Source of the DNA: AP-16 sp036395835
GTDB taxonomy: Bacteria > Pseudomonadota > Alphaproteobacteria > Rhizobiales > Xanthobacteraceae
DNA length: 57,740 bases
Direction of reading: 5' to 3'
Assembly (NCBI GenBank): GCA_036395835.1
Contig: DASWCW010000136.1
Location: forward strand, 1 to 57,740
Under the pieces are notes generated by a model. The model was not told where the DNA came from and made no database searches. It saw only the letters and a program-made list of their open reading frames with translations. The stretch's first letter is position 1. The number at the start of each line of letters is the position of its first letter. Shown in pieces: positions 33,313-41,735 of this stretch. Both the position numbers and the translations under genes were made by a program.

Positions 33313-36300
33313 CTATTTGTTGCAACTCAGCTTGGGTGAAGCGCGCGATGTCTTGTGCGTTTGAGACCTTTCCAGTGATCCGGTCGCATCGCGAGCGAGC
33401 TTGGTCTTGAGATCGTGGATAAGCGGCTTGTAAATGACGGCCCCGGTTTGGTCCATCAAAGCCTGAGCTTGCTTGAGCTCGCTCCTGACACGCGTGGGAT
33501 CCTCGGCAGTCTCCCAGAGCACCTCGGCGCGGACGAGATGCGCGAGGCACGCCGGGATGCGGGCGCATCGCGCAGCCGCGACCGCGATCGCCTCGGTGGC
33601 TGCACGCAACCCGTCGGCAAAGTCGCCTTTCAGGCGATACGCATTGGCCAAATCCGCCAGGATGCGTGGCTCGATTTCCAGCCCCGCCTTGCGGCGTCTT
33701 GCGAACAGCAGAGCGCCCGCGAGATCCTCGACGGCGACGTCCAGTCTTCCCGCCAAGATGTGGGACACACCGCGGCAGGCCTGCGCGTGGACCCGCACAT
33801 AGGGACTGCCGCTGCGTGCAGCCATGGAAGACAGCCGCGAAGCATGCTCTTCGGCGAGCCACGCATCGCCTTGGGCCCAGGCCAAGTCCACGTAGGCAAC
33901 GCTCGCCACATGATGCGTGAAGTCACCTTGGTCCACATTCGTTTGAAGCACCCGATCCAGGTACGGTCCGGCCTCGTCGACGCGGCCGAGCATGATCAAT
34001 ATCTGGCCACGCATGACGGCCAACCATAGCTCGATGTCGAACCCCAGCAGCTGACGATCGTGCTGGCCGATCTCGTGAGCATGGCTCATCGCCTCGATGT
34101 TGACGCTCAGCGCATCCGACATCCATCCCGCAAGGCGCAATGCGTGGCACCGTATGGCCTTTAACGTCACGTCCAGGCTCGCATCGCTGGAGCCCTTGGC
34201 GAGCGCTTCGGCCTCGCGTATTTTTGCGACGTATTCGTCCGCAGATCCGCTTGCGGCCAGGATCCTGCCATAGCCGGCGAGGATTAGCGCGTTTGCCCGC
34301 ATGTTGCCGGCAGCGAGCGCCAATTGCTTGGCTTCCTCGAAGTAGCTTGCGGCCTCTTCGGCCGAGATTCCTTCCCGCCAGCCGAAATTCACGATTTGGC
34401 CGCACGCCCGCATCCGGAGAAAATCGATCGACTGCGAGGGCGGCAATGCAGTCAAAAGCTGGCGCACCTTCTTCCAACTTCGAAGGGCCTGGCTCGCGTC
34501 GTGGGCACCGAACCAGAAGGCAGCGCGCTCGAGGGCCTGCGCCGCCCGCAGCAGTTCTCCCGCTTGTTCCAAGTGATAGCCCAACAGACCCGCCCGCTCG
34601 TCGCGAGCGTCCTTGAATTGAGCCTCCATCGCCCGCGCCACCGCGCCATGCAGTATGCGCCGGCGCTCATGCAACAATGACCGATAGGCGACTTCCTGGA
34701 TCAGCGGATGGTGGAAGGCATGCAGGCCCGGCTCGTGCGACGGCAGTTCGTGGAGCAGCTCTGCACGCCGCAGTTGCCACAGAGCTTGCGCCACATCCGT
34801 CGACTGCAGATTGGTGACACACTCCAGGATCGCGAGCGGAACCTCTCGACCGATGACGGCGGCACTCTGTAGGACCTGCTTGGCGGGTTCGTCGAGCCGA
34901 TCTATACGCGCGGCCAGGACCGCCTCAACGGTCGCTGGCAGCGGAATCGCATCGATACCGCCGGCGAGGCGGTAAGCCCCGCGCCTGCCCTCGAAATCAC
35001 CGCGCTCGATCAGCGAGTTGACCAGCTCCTCGATAAAGAACGGATTGCCTCGCGCACGTTCGGCGATGTTGCGGCAGACCAGGACGAGCGAAGAGTCTTC
35101 GCCCAACAGATCGCGTAACAGCTCGTCCACTCTTGCCGCATCCAGACGCGCCACGCCGATTTGCCTATAGTGCGACCGCTGCATCCAAGGCGCGACAAAA
35201 TCTGGTCTGAAATTGAGCAGGAGCAGGGTTGTCGTGCCGACCACTGCGTCGGCCAGCGCTTCGACGAACTCCGCACTTGCGGGGTCGATCCAATGCAGAT
35301 CCTCGATCAGGACGACGACAGGACGCTCGCGGGATCCTGAACGCGCTACGTCGCGTACCAAGTCGATCAAACGCATCTTCCGGGCCACGGGATCGAGCTT
35401 GAGGGCCGGGGAAGCCGCATCGGCCAACCCCAGGAACTCCAGAACCAATGGCAGCGTCTCGTTAGCGGCTGCGATGCTTCCCAAACGGGCCACAACGCGT
35501 CGCCGCGCTTCATCCGCAGGTTCTGCCGCCTTGATGCCAAAATAATCGCGCAACAACTCCAGAACCGGCTGGAACGGCGTGGCGCGCCCGTGAGCCAGCA
35601 CGCGTGCTTCATAGACGCGGATGCCCTGTCTGCGGCAACTTTCGGCAAATTCGAAGCAGAGTCGGCTCTTACCGATTCCAGCTTCTCCTACGATGCCGAC
35701 GACGCGGGCGTCACCCTTGGCGGTGTTCGCCAGTTCGGCCTCGAGGACTTTGAATTGCTCCTCGCGGCCGATCAACGGGGTCAGACGGGGCCGACTGCGG
35801 AACAGCTCGCTGGCGGGAGCATGCTTGATCCCCATAAGTTCGAAGACTTCTACGGGCGTCGAGAGCCCCCGAATCGTCTGCTCTCCAAGGGATTTTGCTT
35901 CGACAAATTGCTTGGCAGCCGTGAACGTGTCGCCGGTGAACAAGATGCGCCCCGGTTCGGCCATCTGTTCGAGCCGATTTGCAAGATGGACGCTAGCACC
36001 CGCGGCGTCATAGGTCTGATAGAGGCTGTTTTCGACCGCCTGCACCACGACCTCGCCAGTGTGCAGCCCAACCCGAATCTTCAAATCGGGATCCCCGAGG
36101 CGGACCACTGCCTCCTGCATGGCCAGGGCCGCCAAGCAGCCGCGCACCGGATGATCCTCGCGTGGCCGGGGGGCGCCGAACAGCGCCATGACGCCATCCC
36201 CCTGCACCTTGTTGACGACGCCGTCGTAACGATCCACTGCGTCTTTCATCGCCGTCAGTGCCGGCCGCATCCGGAGCATCGCTTGCTCGGGGTCGATGCG

Positions 36301-36573
36301 TTCGATGAGCCCAGTCGAATTTCGGATGTCCGCGAATAGCACAGTGACGCGCTTGCGCTCGCCGCCGCTGGCGCTCAGAGAGCGGAGCAACTGATCCGAG
36401 GACTGCGAGCCGGACGCCGACGCGGCGAGTGGCTTGCTGCATTGGGCACAAAAACGACTACCCGGCCGATTCGGATGCCCGCAAGCTGCGCATATCGGTC
36501 CAAGCGGCGCACCACACGCGTCGCAGAAGGCATTTGCAGTGCTGTTGTCACCGCCACAATGCGGACAATGCAT
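33313..36573 (-). CDS. Zinc-ribbon/class III cyclase-like/AAA ATPase/TPR signalling protein
   Basis: This is a 1086-residue multidomain protein. Two N-terminal zinc ribbons use CPHC/CDAC and CAAC/CAQC (residues 3-45). A class III nucleotide cyclase domain (about 70-250) has metal-type aspartates D82 (LFADIRNST) and D126 (QGDGVMALFG). An ORC/AAA-like ATPase domain has Walker A GEAGIGKS (about 297-304) and Walker B VVVLIEDLHW (about 419-428). A long helical TPR-like region fills the C-terminal half. The ATG at 36573 (MHCPHCGG) was chosen because it begins exactly at the zinc ribbon. The likely role is a cyclase or signalling scaffold; activity is unproven. Confidence 0.87.
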   Translation of the reverse strand: MHCPHCGGDNSTANAFCDACGAPLGPICAACGHPNRPGSRFCAQCSKPLAASASGSQSSDQLLRSLSASGGERKRVTVLFADIRNSTGLIERIDPEQAMLRMRPALTAMKDAVDRYDGVVNKVQGDGVMALFGAPRPREDHPVRGCLAALAMQEAVVRLGDPDLKIRVGLHTGEVVVQAVENSLYQTYDAAGASVHLANRLEQMAEPGRILFTGDTFTAAKQFVEAKSLGEQTIRGLSTPVEVFELMGIKHAPASELFRSRPRLTPLIGREEQFKVLEAELANTAKGDARVVGIVGEAGIGKSRLCFEFAESCRRQGIRVYEARVLAHGRATPFQPVLELLRDYFGIKAAEPADEARRRVVARLGSIAAANETLPLVLEFLGLADAASPALKLDPVARKMRLIDLVRDVARSGSRERPVVVLIEDLHWIDPASAEFVEALADAVVGTTTLLLLNFRPDFVAPWMQRSHYRQIGVARLDAARVDELLRDLLGEDSSLVLVCRNIAERARGNPFFIEELVNSLIERGDFEGRRGAYRLAGGIDAIPLPATVEAVLAARIDRLDEPAKQVLQSAAVIGREVPLAILECVTNLQSTDVAQALWQLRRAELLHELPSHEPGLHAFHHPLIQEVAYRSLLHERRRILHGAVARAMEAQFKDARDERAGLLGYHLEQAGELLRAAQALERAAFWFGAHDASQALRSWKKVRQLLTALPPSQSIDFLRMRACGQIVNFGWREGISAEEAASYFEEAKQLALAAGNMRANALILAGYGRILAASGSADEYVAKIREAEALAKGSSDASLDVTLKAIRCHALRLAGWMSDALSVNIEAMSHAHEIGQHDRQLLGFDIELWLAVMRGQILIMLGRVDEAGPYLDRVLQTNVDQGDFTHHVASVAYVDLAWAQGDAWLAEEHASRLSSMAARSGSPYVRVHAQACRGVSHILAGRLDVAVEDLAGALLFARRRKAGLEIEPRILADLANAYRLKGDFADGLRAATEAIAVAAARCARIPACLAHLVRAEVLWETAEDPTRVRSELKQAQALMDQTGAVIYKPLIHDLKTKLARDATGSLERSQTHKTSRASPKLSCNK

Positions 36574-36768
36574 TACTCTGACCTTAGCCCGCCGAAAAAA
36601 GGTGACCGGCTGCTCAGAATAGCCCCGGAATGATTCGGTTTCTATGGCCATCCGCGACCCGCACCGGAGATTCCAGTCTTGCGGCTGGCTTTCTGCAGCG
36701 GGTCAGGGGATCCGTGACTATTGAATTGCCAACGGATGGTGTCGACCGGTCGGCAGCCCGTCCCCGGG

Positions 36769-37551
36769 CTACGTCGCGGCCAGAAACTCGCCGACCGCCG
36801 CCAGGAAGGCCTCCGGCTGCTCGAGCGGGGGGCAATGGCCGCAACGGGGCAGCTCGGCATAGCGGGCGCCGGCGACCTTGGCGGCGATCAGTCGGTTGAG
36901 CTCGGGCGGCGTGGCCTGGTCGAGCTCGCCGCAGATCACCAGGGTCGGCACCGCGAGCCTCGGCAGGTCCGCCACGAGATCGGCATCGATCAGAGCCATG
37001 CAGGCGGCGCGAAATCCGATCGGATCGATCTCCAGCAGCACGGCTCGGCGCTCCTCGACCGCCTCGGGATATTTGCCGAGATACACGGTGTGAAACACCC
37101 GCTTTGCGGCGATTTCGGCGATGGCGCCCATGCCGCCTTCCGCAGCGGTTGCCGCCATGATGCGGAACGCCTGCTTGCCGGCTTCCGGAAAACCCGGCGC
37201 GACGTCGCAGAGCAGGAGTCTGCCGACGCGATCGCGGTGCGTCAGCGCGAACGCAAGCGCGACGGTGCCGCCGAACCCGTTTCCCATCAGGATCGGCTCG
37301 GCACCGATGCCGAACCTATCGAAGGCCCGCGCAAGCCAGCCGACATAGGCCTCGAGGTTGCCCTCGACCGGGGCGGAGCCGTGAAATCCCGGCAGATTGA
37401 GCAAGGTGACACGGAACCCGGACGCAAGCTCCGGCAGCACGCTGTCGAACGCGCGCCGATCGGTCAGCAGCGAATGCAGAATCACGAGATCGCGTCCGCT
37501 GCCGGCGCGTGCCGCCGTGAGATCGCCGTCGGCGAGCGCGAGCTGTTCCAT
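36769..37551 (-). CDS. Alpha/beta hydrolase fold protein lacking the nucleophile serine
   Basis: This 260-residue protein has the canonical hydrolase layout: HSLLTDRRAFDSVLPEL early, acid D211 in CGELDQATPP and histidine H239 in CGHCPPLEQPEAF. The nucleophile elbow reads G90-N-G-F-G-G, with glycine at position 92 where Ser, Cys or Asp is expected. It may be non-hydrolytic, use another residue, or be a cofactor-free oxygenase-type relative. Its start is 140 bp from the MFS pseudogene's end on the same strand. Confidence 0.8.
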   Translation of the reverse strand: MEQLALADGDLTAARAGSGRDLVILHSLLTDRRAFDSVLPELASGFRVTLLNLPGFHGSAPVEGNLEAYVGWLARAFDRFGIGAEPILMGNGFGGTVALAFALTHRDRVGRLLLCDVAPGFPEAGKQAFRIMAATAAEGGMGAIAEIAAKRVFHTVYLGKYPEAVEERRAVLLEIDPIGFRAACMALIDADLVADLPRLAVPTLVICGELDQATPPELNRLIAAKVAGARYAELPRCGHCPPLEQPEAFLAAVGEFLAAT

Positions 37552-37691
37552 CGCGTTCCGGTCTATCCGCTCCTCACGCTCCGCCAGAGCAGGCCCTGCA
37601 CCAGCAACGAGGACGCCGAAACCATGTTCCTCGGCTCACCGGCCCGCGCAGGCGTTCGCCCGCGATCGGGTGGACGCTCCTGCTTGATGAA

Positions 37692-38157
37692 TCACGCGGT
37701 CGCCGGGCGCGGCGCGCCTCCGGTCGGCTCCCCGGCGTCGGCCTCCATCTCCTCGAGCGGGCGCTGGTTGGGCTCGACGCCCCAGGCGTCCCAGTCCCAT
37801 GACGAACCGCAGGAGATTGAGCGTGTCCATGTTCGGCGCGAAGGCGGCGACGAAGGAAGCGATGCCGAAGATCAGCAGGTTGATCTGGTAGGTGAAGCGT
37901 CGTCCGTAGCGGTCGCCGAGGAACCCGGTCACGAGCGAGCCGAGCGTCATGCCGAAAAACGTCGCCGACACGAACTGAGCGTTCTGGTTGAGCGTCGAGA
38001 AGCCGCTTTGGATGGTCGAGCCGAGCACCGTCGTGCCGACATAAAGGTCGTAGCCGTCGAAGAACATGCCGGCGCCGATGAGAAAGAAAATGCGCCGGTG
38101 AAACGACGAAAGCGGCAGCCGGTCCAAACGCGCCCCGGCGTTCACGGTGCGAGACAT
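37692..38157 (-). pseudogene. MFS transporter pseudogene with internal deletion
   Basis: The ATG at 38157 opens an MFS protein (MSRTVNAG) with the first membrane segments, including FFDGYDLYVGT and the FLGDRYGRRF motif, up to LLRFVMGLG. At about 37800 the reading then jumps. The next frame reads GVEPNQRPLEEMEAD and ends at a TGA at 37692-37694, which looks like the authentic MFS C-terminal tail. About two-thirds of a normal roughly 450-residue MFS protein is missing at the join. Proteins from the original frame beyond the join are low-complexity Arg/Gly-rich. It is most likely a decayed gene. Confidence 0.72.
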
Positions 38158-38403
38158 GGTGTTTCCCCCCGAAAAGTTGTGCACGAGCATACGGGCCGAC
38201 CGCCGCCCGTGGCAAGCTGCGCGCAACCGAATTCCACCGGGCTTGGCCGGACGGTCCGGGGTCGCCGTCGCCGGCGGAGATCAGGCGCTCCCCGGCGAGC
38301 CTGGTTGCGGAGGAGGTTTCGCTCGGCCGCGCGATTGAAAGTTGCGCCGGCATTGCCGTTGAGTGCATTAAATGGGCGGCATGCGAAATGGGAGTCATCG
38401 ATC

Positions 38404-38940
38404 GTGAGCTTCGACGAGCGCGCTTTCCGTGATGCGCTGGGGGTGTTTCCGACCGGCGTCGCCGTGGTGACGGCATTCTCGGATGCCGGAGAGCGTCTGG
38501 GGCTGACGGTCAGCTCGTTCAATTCGGTGTCGCTGTCGCCGCCATTGGTGCTGTTCAGCGTGTCGCGCGCGGCGTACAGCTTTGCGGCGTGGCAGCAGGT
38601 CGACCGCTATGCGGTCAACGTCCTGAACGAGGATCAGGAGATCATGTCCAACCGCTTCGCCCGCGCGTTGGGCGAAAAGTGGGAAGGCGTGAGCGTGCTG
38701 CCGGGCGAGACCGGGGTTCCGGTGCTGCCCAATGTGCTGGTGTCGCTGGAGTGCGTCGCCCATGCCCGCCACGACGGCGGCGATCACGAAATCTTCATCG
38801 GCAGGGTGGTGGCGATTTCGCCGCTGCACGCCGCCATGCCGCGCCCGCTGGTGTTTTTCCGTGGCCGTTATGGCAAGCTGAGCGTCGAGGCGGCCGGTCC
38901 CGCGCCGCCGCCCGACGCCCTGTTCCTGCACGGTTGGTAG
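38404..38940 (+). CDS. Flavin reductase family protein
   Basis: This is a 178-residue FMN-binding split-barrel flavin reductase, the type that supplies reduced flavin to two-component monooxygenases. Family segments are ALGVFPTGVAVVTA, LTVSSFNSVSLSPPLVLFSV and NVLNEDQEIMSNRFA, with an HEIFIGRVVA segment near the C-terminus. No ATG is in frame near the start, so the GTG at 38404 (VSFDERAF) is chosen. No partner monooxygenase is adjacent. It stands alone on the plus strand. Confidence 0.87.
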   Translation: MSFDERAFRDALGVFPTGVAVVTAFSDAGERLGLTVSSFNSVSLSPPLVLFSVSRAAYSFAAWQQVDRYAVNVLNEDQEIMSNRFARALGEKWEGVSVLPGETGVPVLPNVLVSLECVAHARHDGGDHEIFIGRVVAISPLHAAMPRPLVFFRGRYGKLSVEAAGPAPPPDALFLHGW

Positions 38941-39039
38941 ATCGCGCACGGCTCGGAACACACGCGTTGGACGACCGCAGGACCGCGTGAAAACAGGAAT
39001 GCATAGCGCGCGGCGAACCGGACCGGGCGAATTCCGGCA

Positions 39040-39420
39040 CTATTTTGGAAAGCAGGACTGTGCGGTGACCGTAATGGCGGGACTGCCGAAATATCCCGCT
39101 ACGTATCGGAATTCGTAGCTGGCGCTGACTTGCTTGCCGCATGCCGGCGTGCTGACGGAGAACGACGATGCGGGCGGATTGAGGCCGAAGCTTTGCTGTG
39201 CTGCGTATTGCTGGATCGCAGTCACGGATCCGCAAATGGCGGAATTGATGCTGGCGCAGCGCGCGGCCATTTCTACGCCGTGCTGCAGGCCGGTTTGGGT
39301 CCACATCAGAAGACCGAATTCGATGATGCCGATCAGCATCGCAAAGAATACGGGGGCCGTGAGGGCGAATTCGACGGCGCCCGCTCCCGATTCGTTGCTG
39401 CGCCAGCGAGCGAGTGTCAT
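39040..39420 (-). CDS. tadE: TadE-like pseudopilin/pilus assembly protein
   Basis: This is a 126-residue protein with an N-terminal TadE-type segment: a short basic leader, conserved E17 in GAVEFALTAP, and a hydrophobic helix (about 16-40). A cysteine-containing C-terminal domain (ACGKQV, QSCFPK) follows. The ATG at 39420 overlaps the upstream TadE-like gene by 4 bp. TadE family proteins are minor pseudopilins processed at the inner membrane in Flp/Tad pilus systems. No Flp pilin or Tad ATPase is in the window. Confidence 0.78.
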   Translation of the reverse strand: MTLARWRSNESGAGAVEFALTAPVFFAMLIGIIEFGLLMWTQTGLQHGVEMAARCASINSAICGSVTAIQQYAAQQSFGLNPPASSFSVSTPACGKQVSASYEFRYVAGYFGSPAITVTAQSCFPK

Positions 39421-39905
39421 TGAATGCGAACGGTGGATTGCGCCGTGAGCGCGAAGCTGGAAGGCAGCACCGGATACGGCAACAACGTCCGATAGGTCGC
39501 AAGCGCCGATACCGTGACGTAGGTTCCTACGGTTGATCCTCCCGGGCAGGTCGCGCCGCACGTCGCAACCGCAACTCCCGTGGCGGATGGGCAGCCGCAG
39601 AACTGGCTCGGCGCCGGCGACGCGCTGATGCCGGAAAGCGCGGTTGCGGCCTGCACGGCGGTGGTGATGGACTCGGCGACAAATCCGTGGGCGACCGCGT
39701 ATTCGGCGCCTGCCTGCGCGGCATTCTGGACCTGCATGTTGTGATAGATTCCGAGCCCCAGATCCGCGGTGCAGATGAGGGCGAGCGCCAGCGTGGGCGC
39801 GATGATGGAGAGCTCGATGGCGGCAACGCCCCTGACGTCAGCTCCAAATCGGGAGAATGCCAGCGCGGCCGATCGCATCCGTGGCGATTTTCGCGTCATG
39901 CGCAT
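39417..39905 (-). CDS. tadE: TadE-like protein, second copy
   Basis: This is a 162-residue TadE family protein. After a basic leader it has RGVAAIELSIIAPTLALALI with conserved E31, then a helix (GIYHNMQVQNAAQAGAEYA) and a beta-rich, cysteine-containing C-terminal domain. The ATG at 39905 (MRMTRKSP) is chosen; an ATG six bases in is also possible. It is coupled to the next TadE gene (ATGA). It diverges from the TadG-like gene across a 477-bp gap. Confidence 0.78.
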   Translation of the reverse strand: MRMTRKSPRMRSAALAFSRFGADVRGVAAIELSIIAPTLALALICTADLGLGIYHNMQVQNAAQAGAEYAVAHGFVAESITTAVQAATALSGISASPAPSQFCGCPSATGVAVATCGATCPGGSTVGTYVTVSALATYRTLLPYPVLPSSFALTAQSTVRIQ

Positions 39906-40382
39906 GACTGAACCGGAAGGCGCTCCGCCGCACCATCCTCGCCTACCAAATGTAAATTGCGATCGAGAGCCTGGTCGTAGGTGCATTGGCCGAAATTCTG
40001 TTTCCGCGGTGCGTGGCAGAGCGGATTGGGAAACGCGATAGTTGCCCGCAATCGCGCCCCGGAGCTCCAGCGGTTTCCGATGCAAGAAATATGTCAGAGG
40101 ACTGCTTTCTTTCCGTGAAGACCGCGATCCACATGCACGCCCGCGCGTCAACCGTCGGTTAAGCATGCCGGATCCGAGCCGGCCGGAAAGCCACAGGCCC
40201 GGGTCCGGCTGTGAGGCGCTTGCGCTCAGCTCGGTGCAAAAGCGAGTCAAAACTAATCAAAAATGAAGCATCGGATTCAGCGAACGCAAACAGGCAGTAG
40301 CGTTACAATGTTCTGTCGGGGTTCATGATCTCGACTTCCCGGGCATTGTTTCTTGGCCGGCACCGAAAGGGATGGCGCCTTG
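39906..40382. other. 477-bp divergent intergenic region upstream of the Tad genes
   Basis: This gap presumably holds promoters for the TadE-like pair (minus) and the TadG-like gene (plus). I see no gene, hairpin or operator I can support. Part of it is AT-richer than the neighbours (around 40240-40320), as expected for promoter DNA. Confidence 0.5.
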
Positions 40383-41675
40383 ATGCGTGGCATTGCCGCC
40401 GATGAGCAACGATCCACCGTTGCCGTGTGGCGAGACCTGCTCGGCGAATTCTGGAGCGATCAGTCGGGCGGGTATCTCATCGTCGCCGGGCTGACGCTGG
40501 CGGTGGTGCTCGGATTCGTCAGCCTCGGGACCGAGGCGGGTCTGTGGTACTACAAGCATCAGGCGATGCAGAGCGCGGCAGATTCCGGTGCGCTCGCTGC
40601 CGCCGTGGATTATTACTTGGAAAGCAACGATGGTGTTCTCAAGGTCCAGGCGCAATCCGTTATAGCTCGTTATGGGTTCATCGACGGCGCCAACGGCGTG
40701 ACGGTCACCGTAAACCGCCCGCCGAGCTCCGGCAGCTATACCGGCACGGCCGGCGCGGTCGAGGTGATCGTGAGCCAACCGCAGGCCGGGCTGCTGTCGG
40801 CGCTATGGCACTCGCAATCCGTCACCATCTCGGCGCGCGCGGTTGCCATGGGCACGGGAGGATCCGGTTGCGTGTTCGCCCTCAACCGCTCGACGTCCAA
40901 GGCCGCCGATCTGCAAGGAACCGCGGACGTCGCCCTGCACGGATGCAGTCTGATCGACGATTCCAATGACGGCACGTCGCTCAACGTTGGCGGGTCGGCT
41001 ACGCTCTCGGCGCTTTCGGTTTCGACGTCGGGCGGGGTCTCGGGGACGACGAATATCACCACCACGAACGGGATCGCAACCTGGCAACCGCCGCTCAACG
41101 ATCCTTATTCCGGCACCTCGTATCCGTCGTTTTCCGGCTGCGGCCAACACAATTTCAGCGCCAAGGCGGCGGTGACGATCGATCCCGGAGTCTATTGCGG
41201 GGGCATGACGCTCAATGCCGGGGCGAACGTCACGCTCAATCCGGGTATTTACTATTTGGATCAGGGGAATCTGCAGGTGAACGGCGGTGCCAGCATGTCG
41301 GGCAGCGGCGTCACCCTCGTGTTCACTTCCAGCAATGGCCATAACTATGCGGACGCGACCATCAATGGCGGCGCGACGATCGACTTGAGCGCGCCGAGTT
41401 CCGGTCCTACCGCCGGGATCGTGATGTTCGGCGACGCGAGCATGACGGCGGGGACTTCGTTCAAATTCGAAGGCGGCGCAACCCAGATCCTGAAGGGCGC
41501 GGTTTACTTGCCGGAGGGCGCCGTCAGCTTTGCCGGGGGCGCAAACACCACGACGGGATGCACGCAGCTCATTGCGGACACCGTTACCTTCGTCGGCAAC
41601 TCGAACTTCGCGATCAATTGTCAGGGCGTTGGCACGAAGCCGCTGGGCTCGGCACTGGCGATGTTGGTCGAGTAA
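40383..41675 (+). CDS. TadG-like protein with repetitive beta-helix-like C-terminal region
   Basis: This is a 430-residue protein. Residues about 30-50 form a membrane helix (YLIVAGLTLAVVLGFV) within a TadE/G-like domain, followed by YYKHQAMQSAADSGALAAA, typical of TadG proteins. From about residue 190 the protein is Gly/Thr/Ser/Asn-rich with recurring short hydrophobic strands such as VTIDPGVYCGG, VTLNPGIYYL and AVYLPEGAVSF. This suggests a right-handed beta-helix or surface repeat domain. An in-frame TTG at 40353 could extend it by ten residues. It diverges from the TadE-like pair. Confidence 0.75.
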   Translation: MRGIAADEQRSTVAVWRDLLGEFWSDQSGGYLIVAGLTLAVVLGFVSLGTEAGLWYYKHQAMQSAADSGALAAAVDYYLESNDGVLKVQAQSVIARYGFIDGANGVTVTVNRPPSSGSYTGTAGAVEVIVSQPQAGLLSALWHSQSVTISARAVAMGTGGSGCVFALNRSTSKAADLQGTADVALHGCSLIDDSNDGTSLNVGGSATLSALSVSTSGGVSGTTNITTTNGIATWQPPLNDPYSGTSYPSFSGCGQHNFSAKAAVTIDPGVYCGGMTLNAGANVTLNPGIYYLDQGNLQVNGGASMSGSGVTLVFTSSNGHNYADATINGGATIDLSAPSSGPTAGIVMFGDASMTAGTSFKFEGGATQILKGAVYLPEGAVSFAGGANTTTGCTQLIADTVTFVGNSNFAINCQGVGTKPLGSALAMLVE

Positions 41676-41735
41676 TTCCGAAACCGTCTGGTCGGATCGC
41701 AACGCGGCCTTGCCGCAACGCCGAGCCGCCACCGC

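Noticed and set aside
37552..37691. Short frame after the MFS remnant ending LLVQGLLWRSVRSG
   Set aside because: It is in the same frame as the MFS tail but beyond its stop, has no ribosome-binding site and only about 20 codons from an ATG.
36721..38940. A 739-residue plus-strand frame
   Set aside because: Only its last 178 residues (from the GTG at 38404) form a flavin reductase. The rest is antisense to a hydrolase gene and an MFS remnant.
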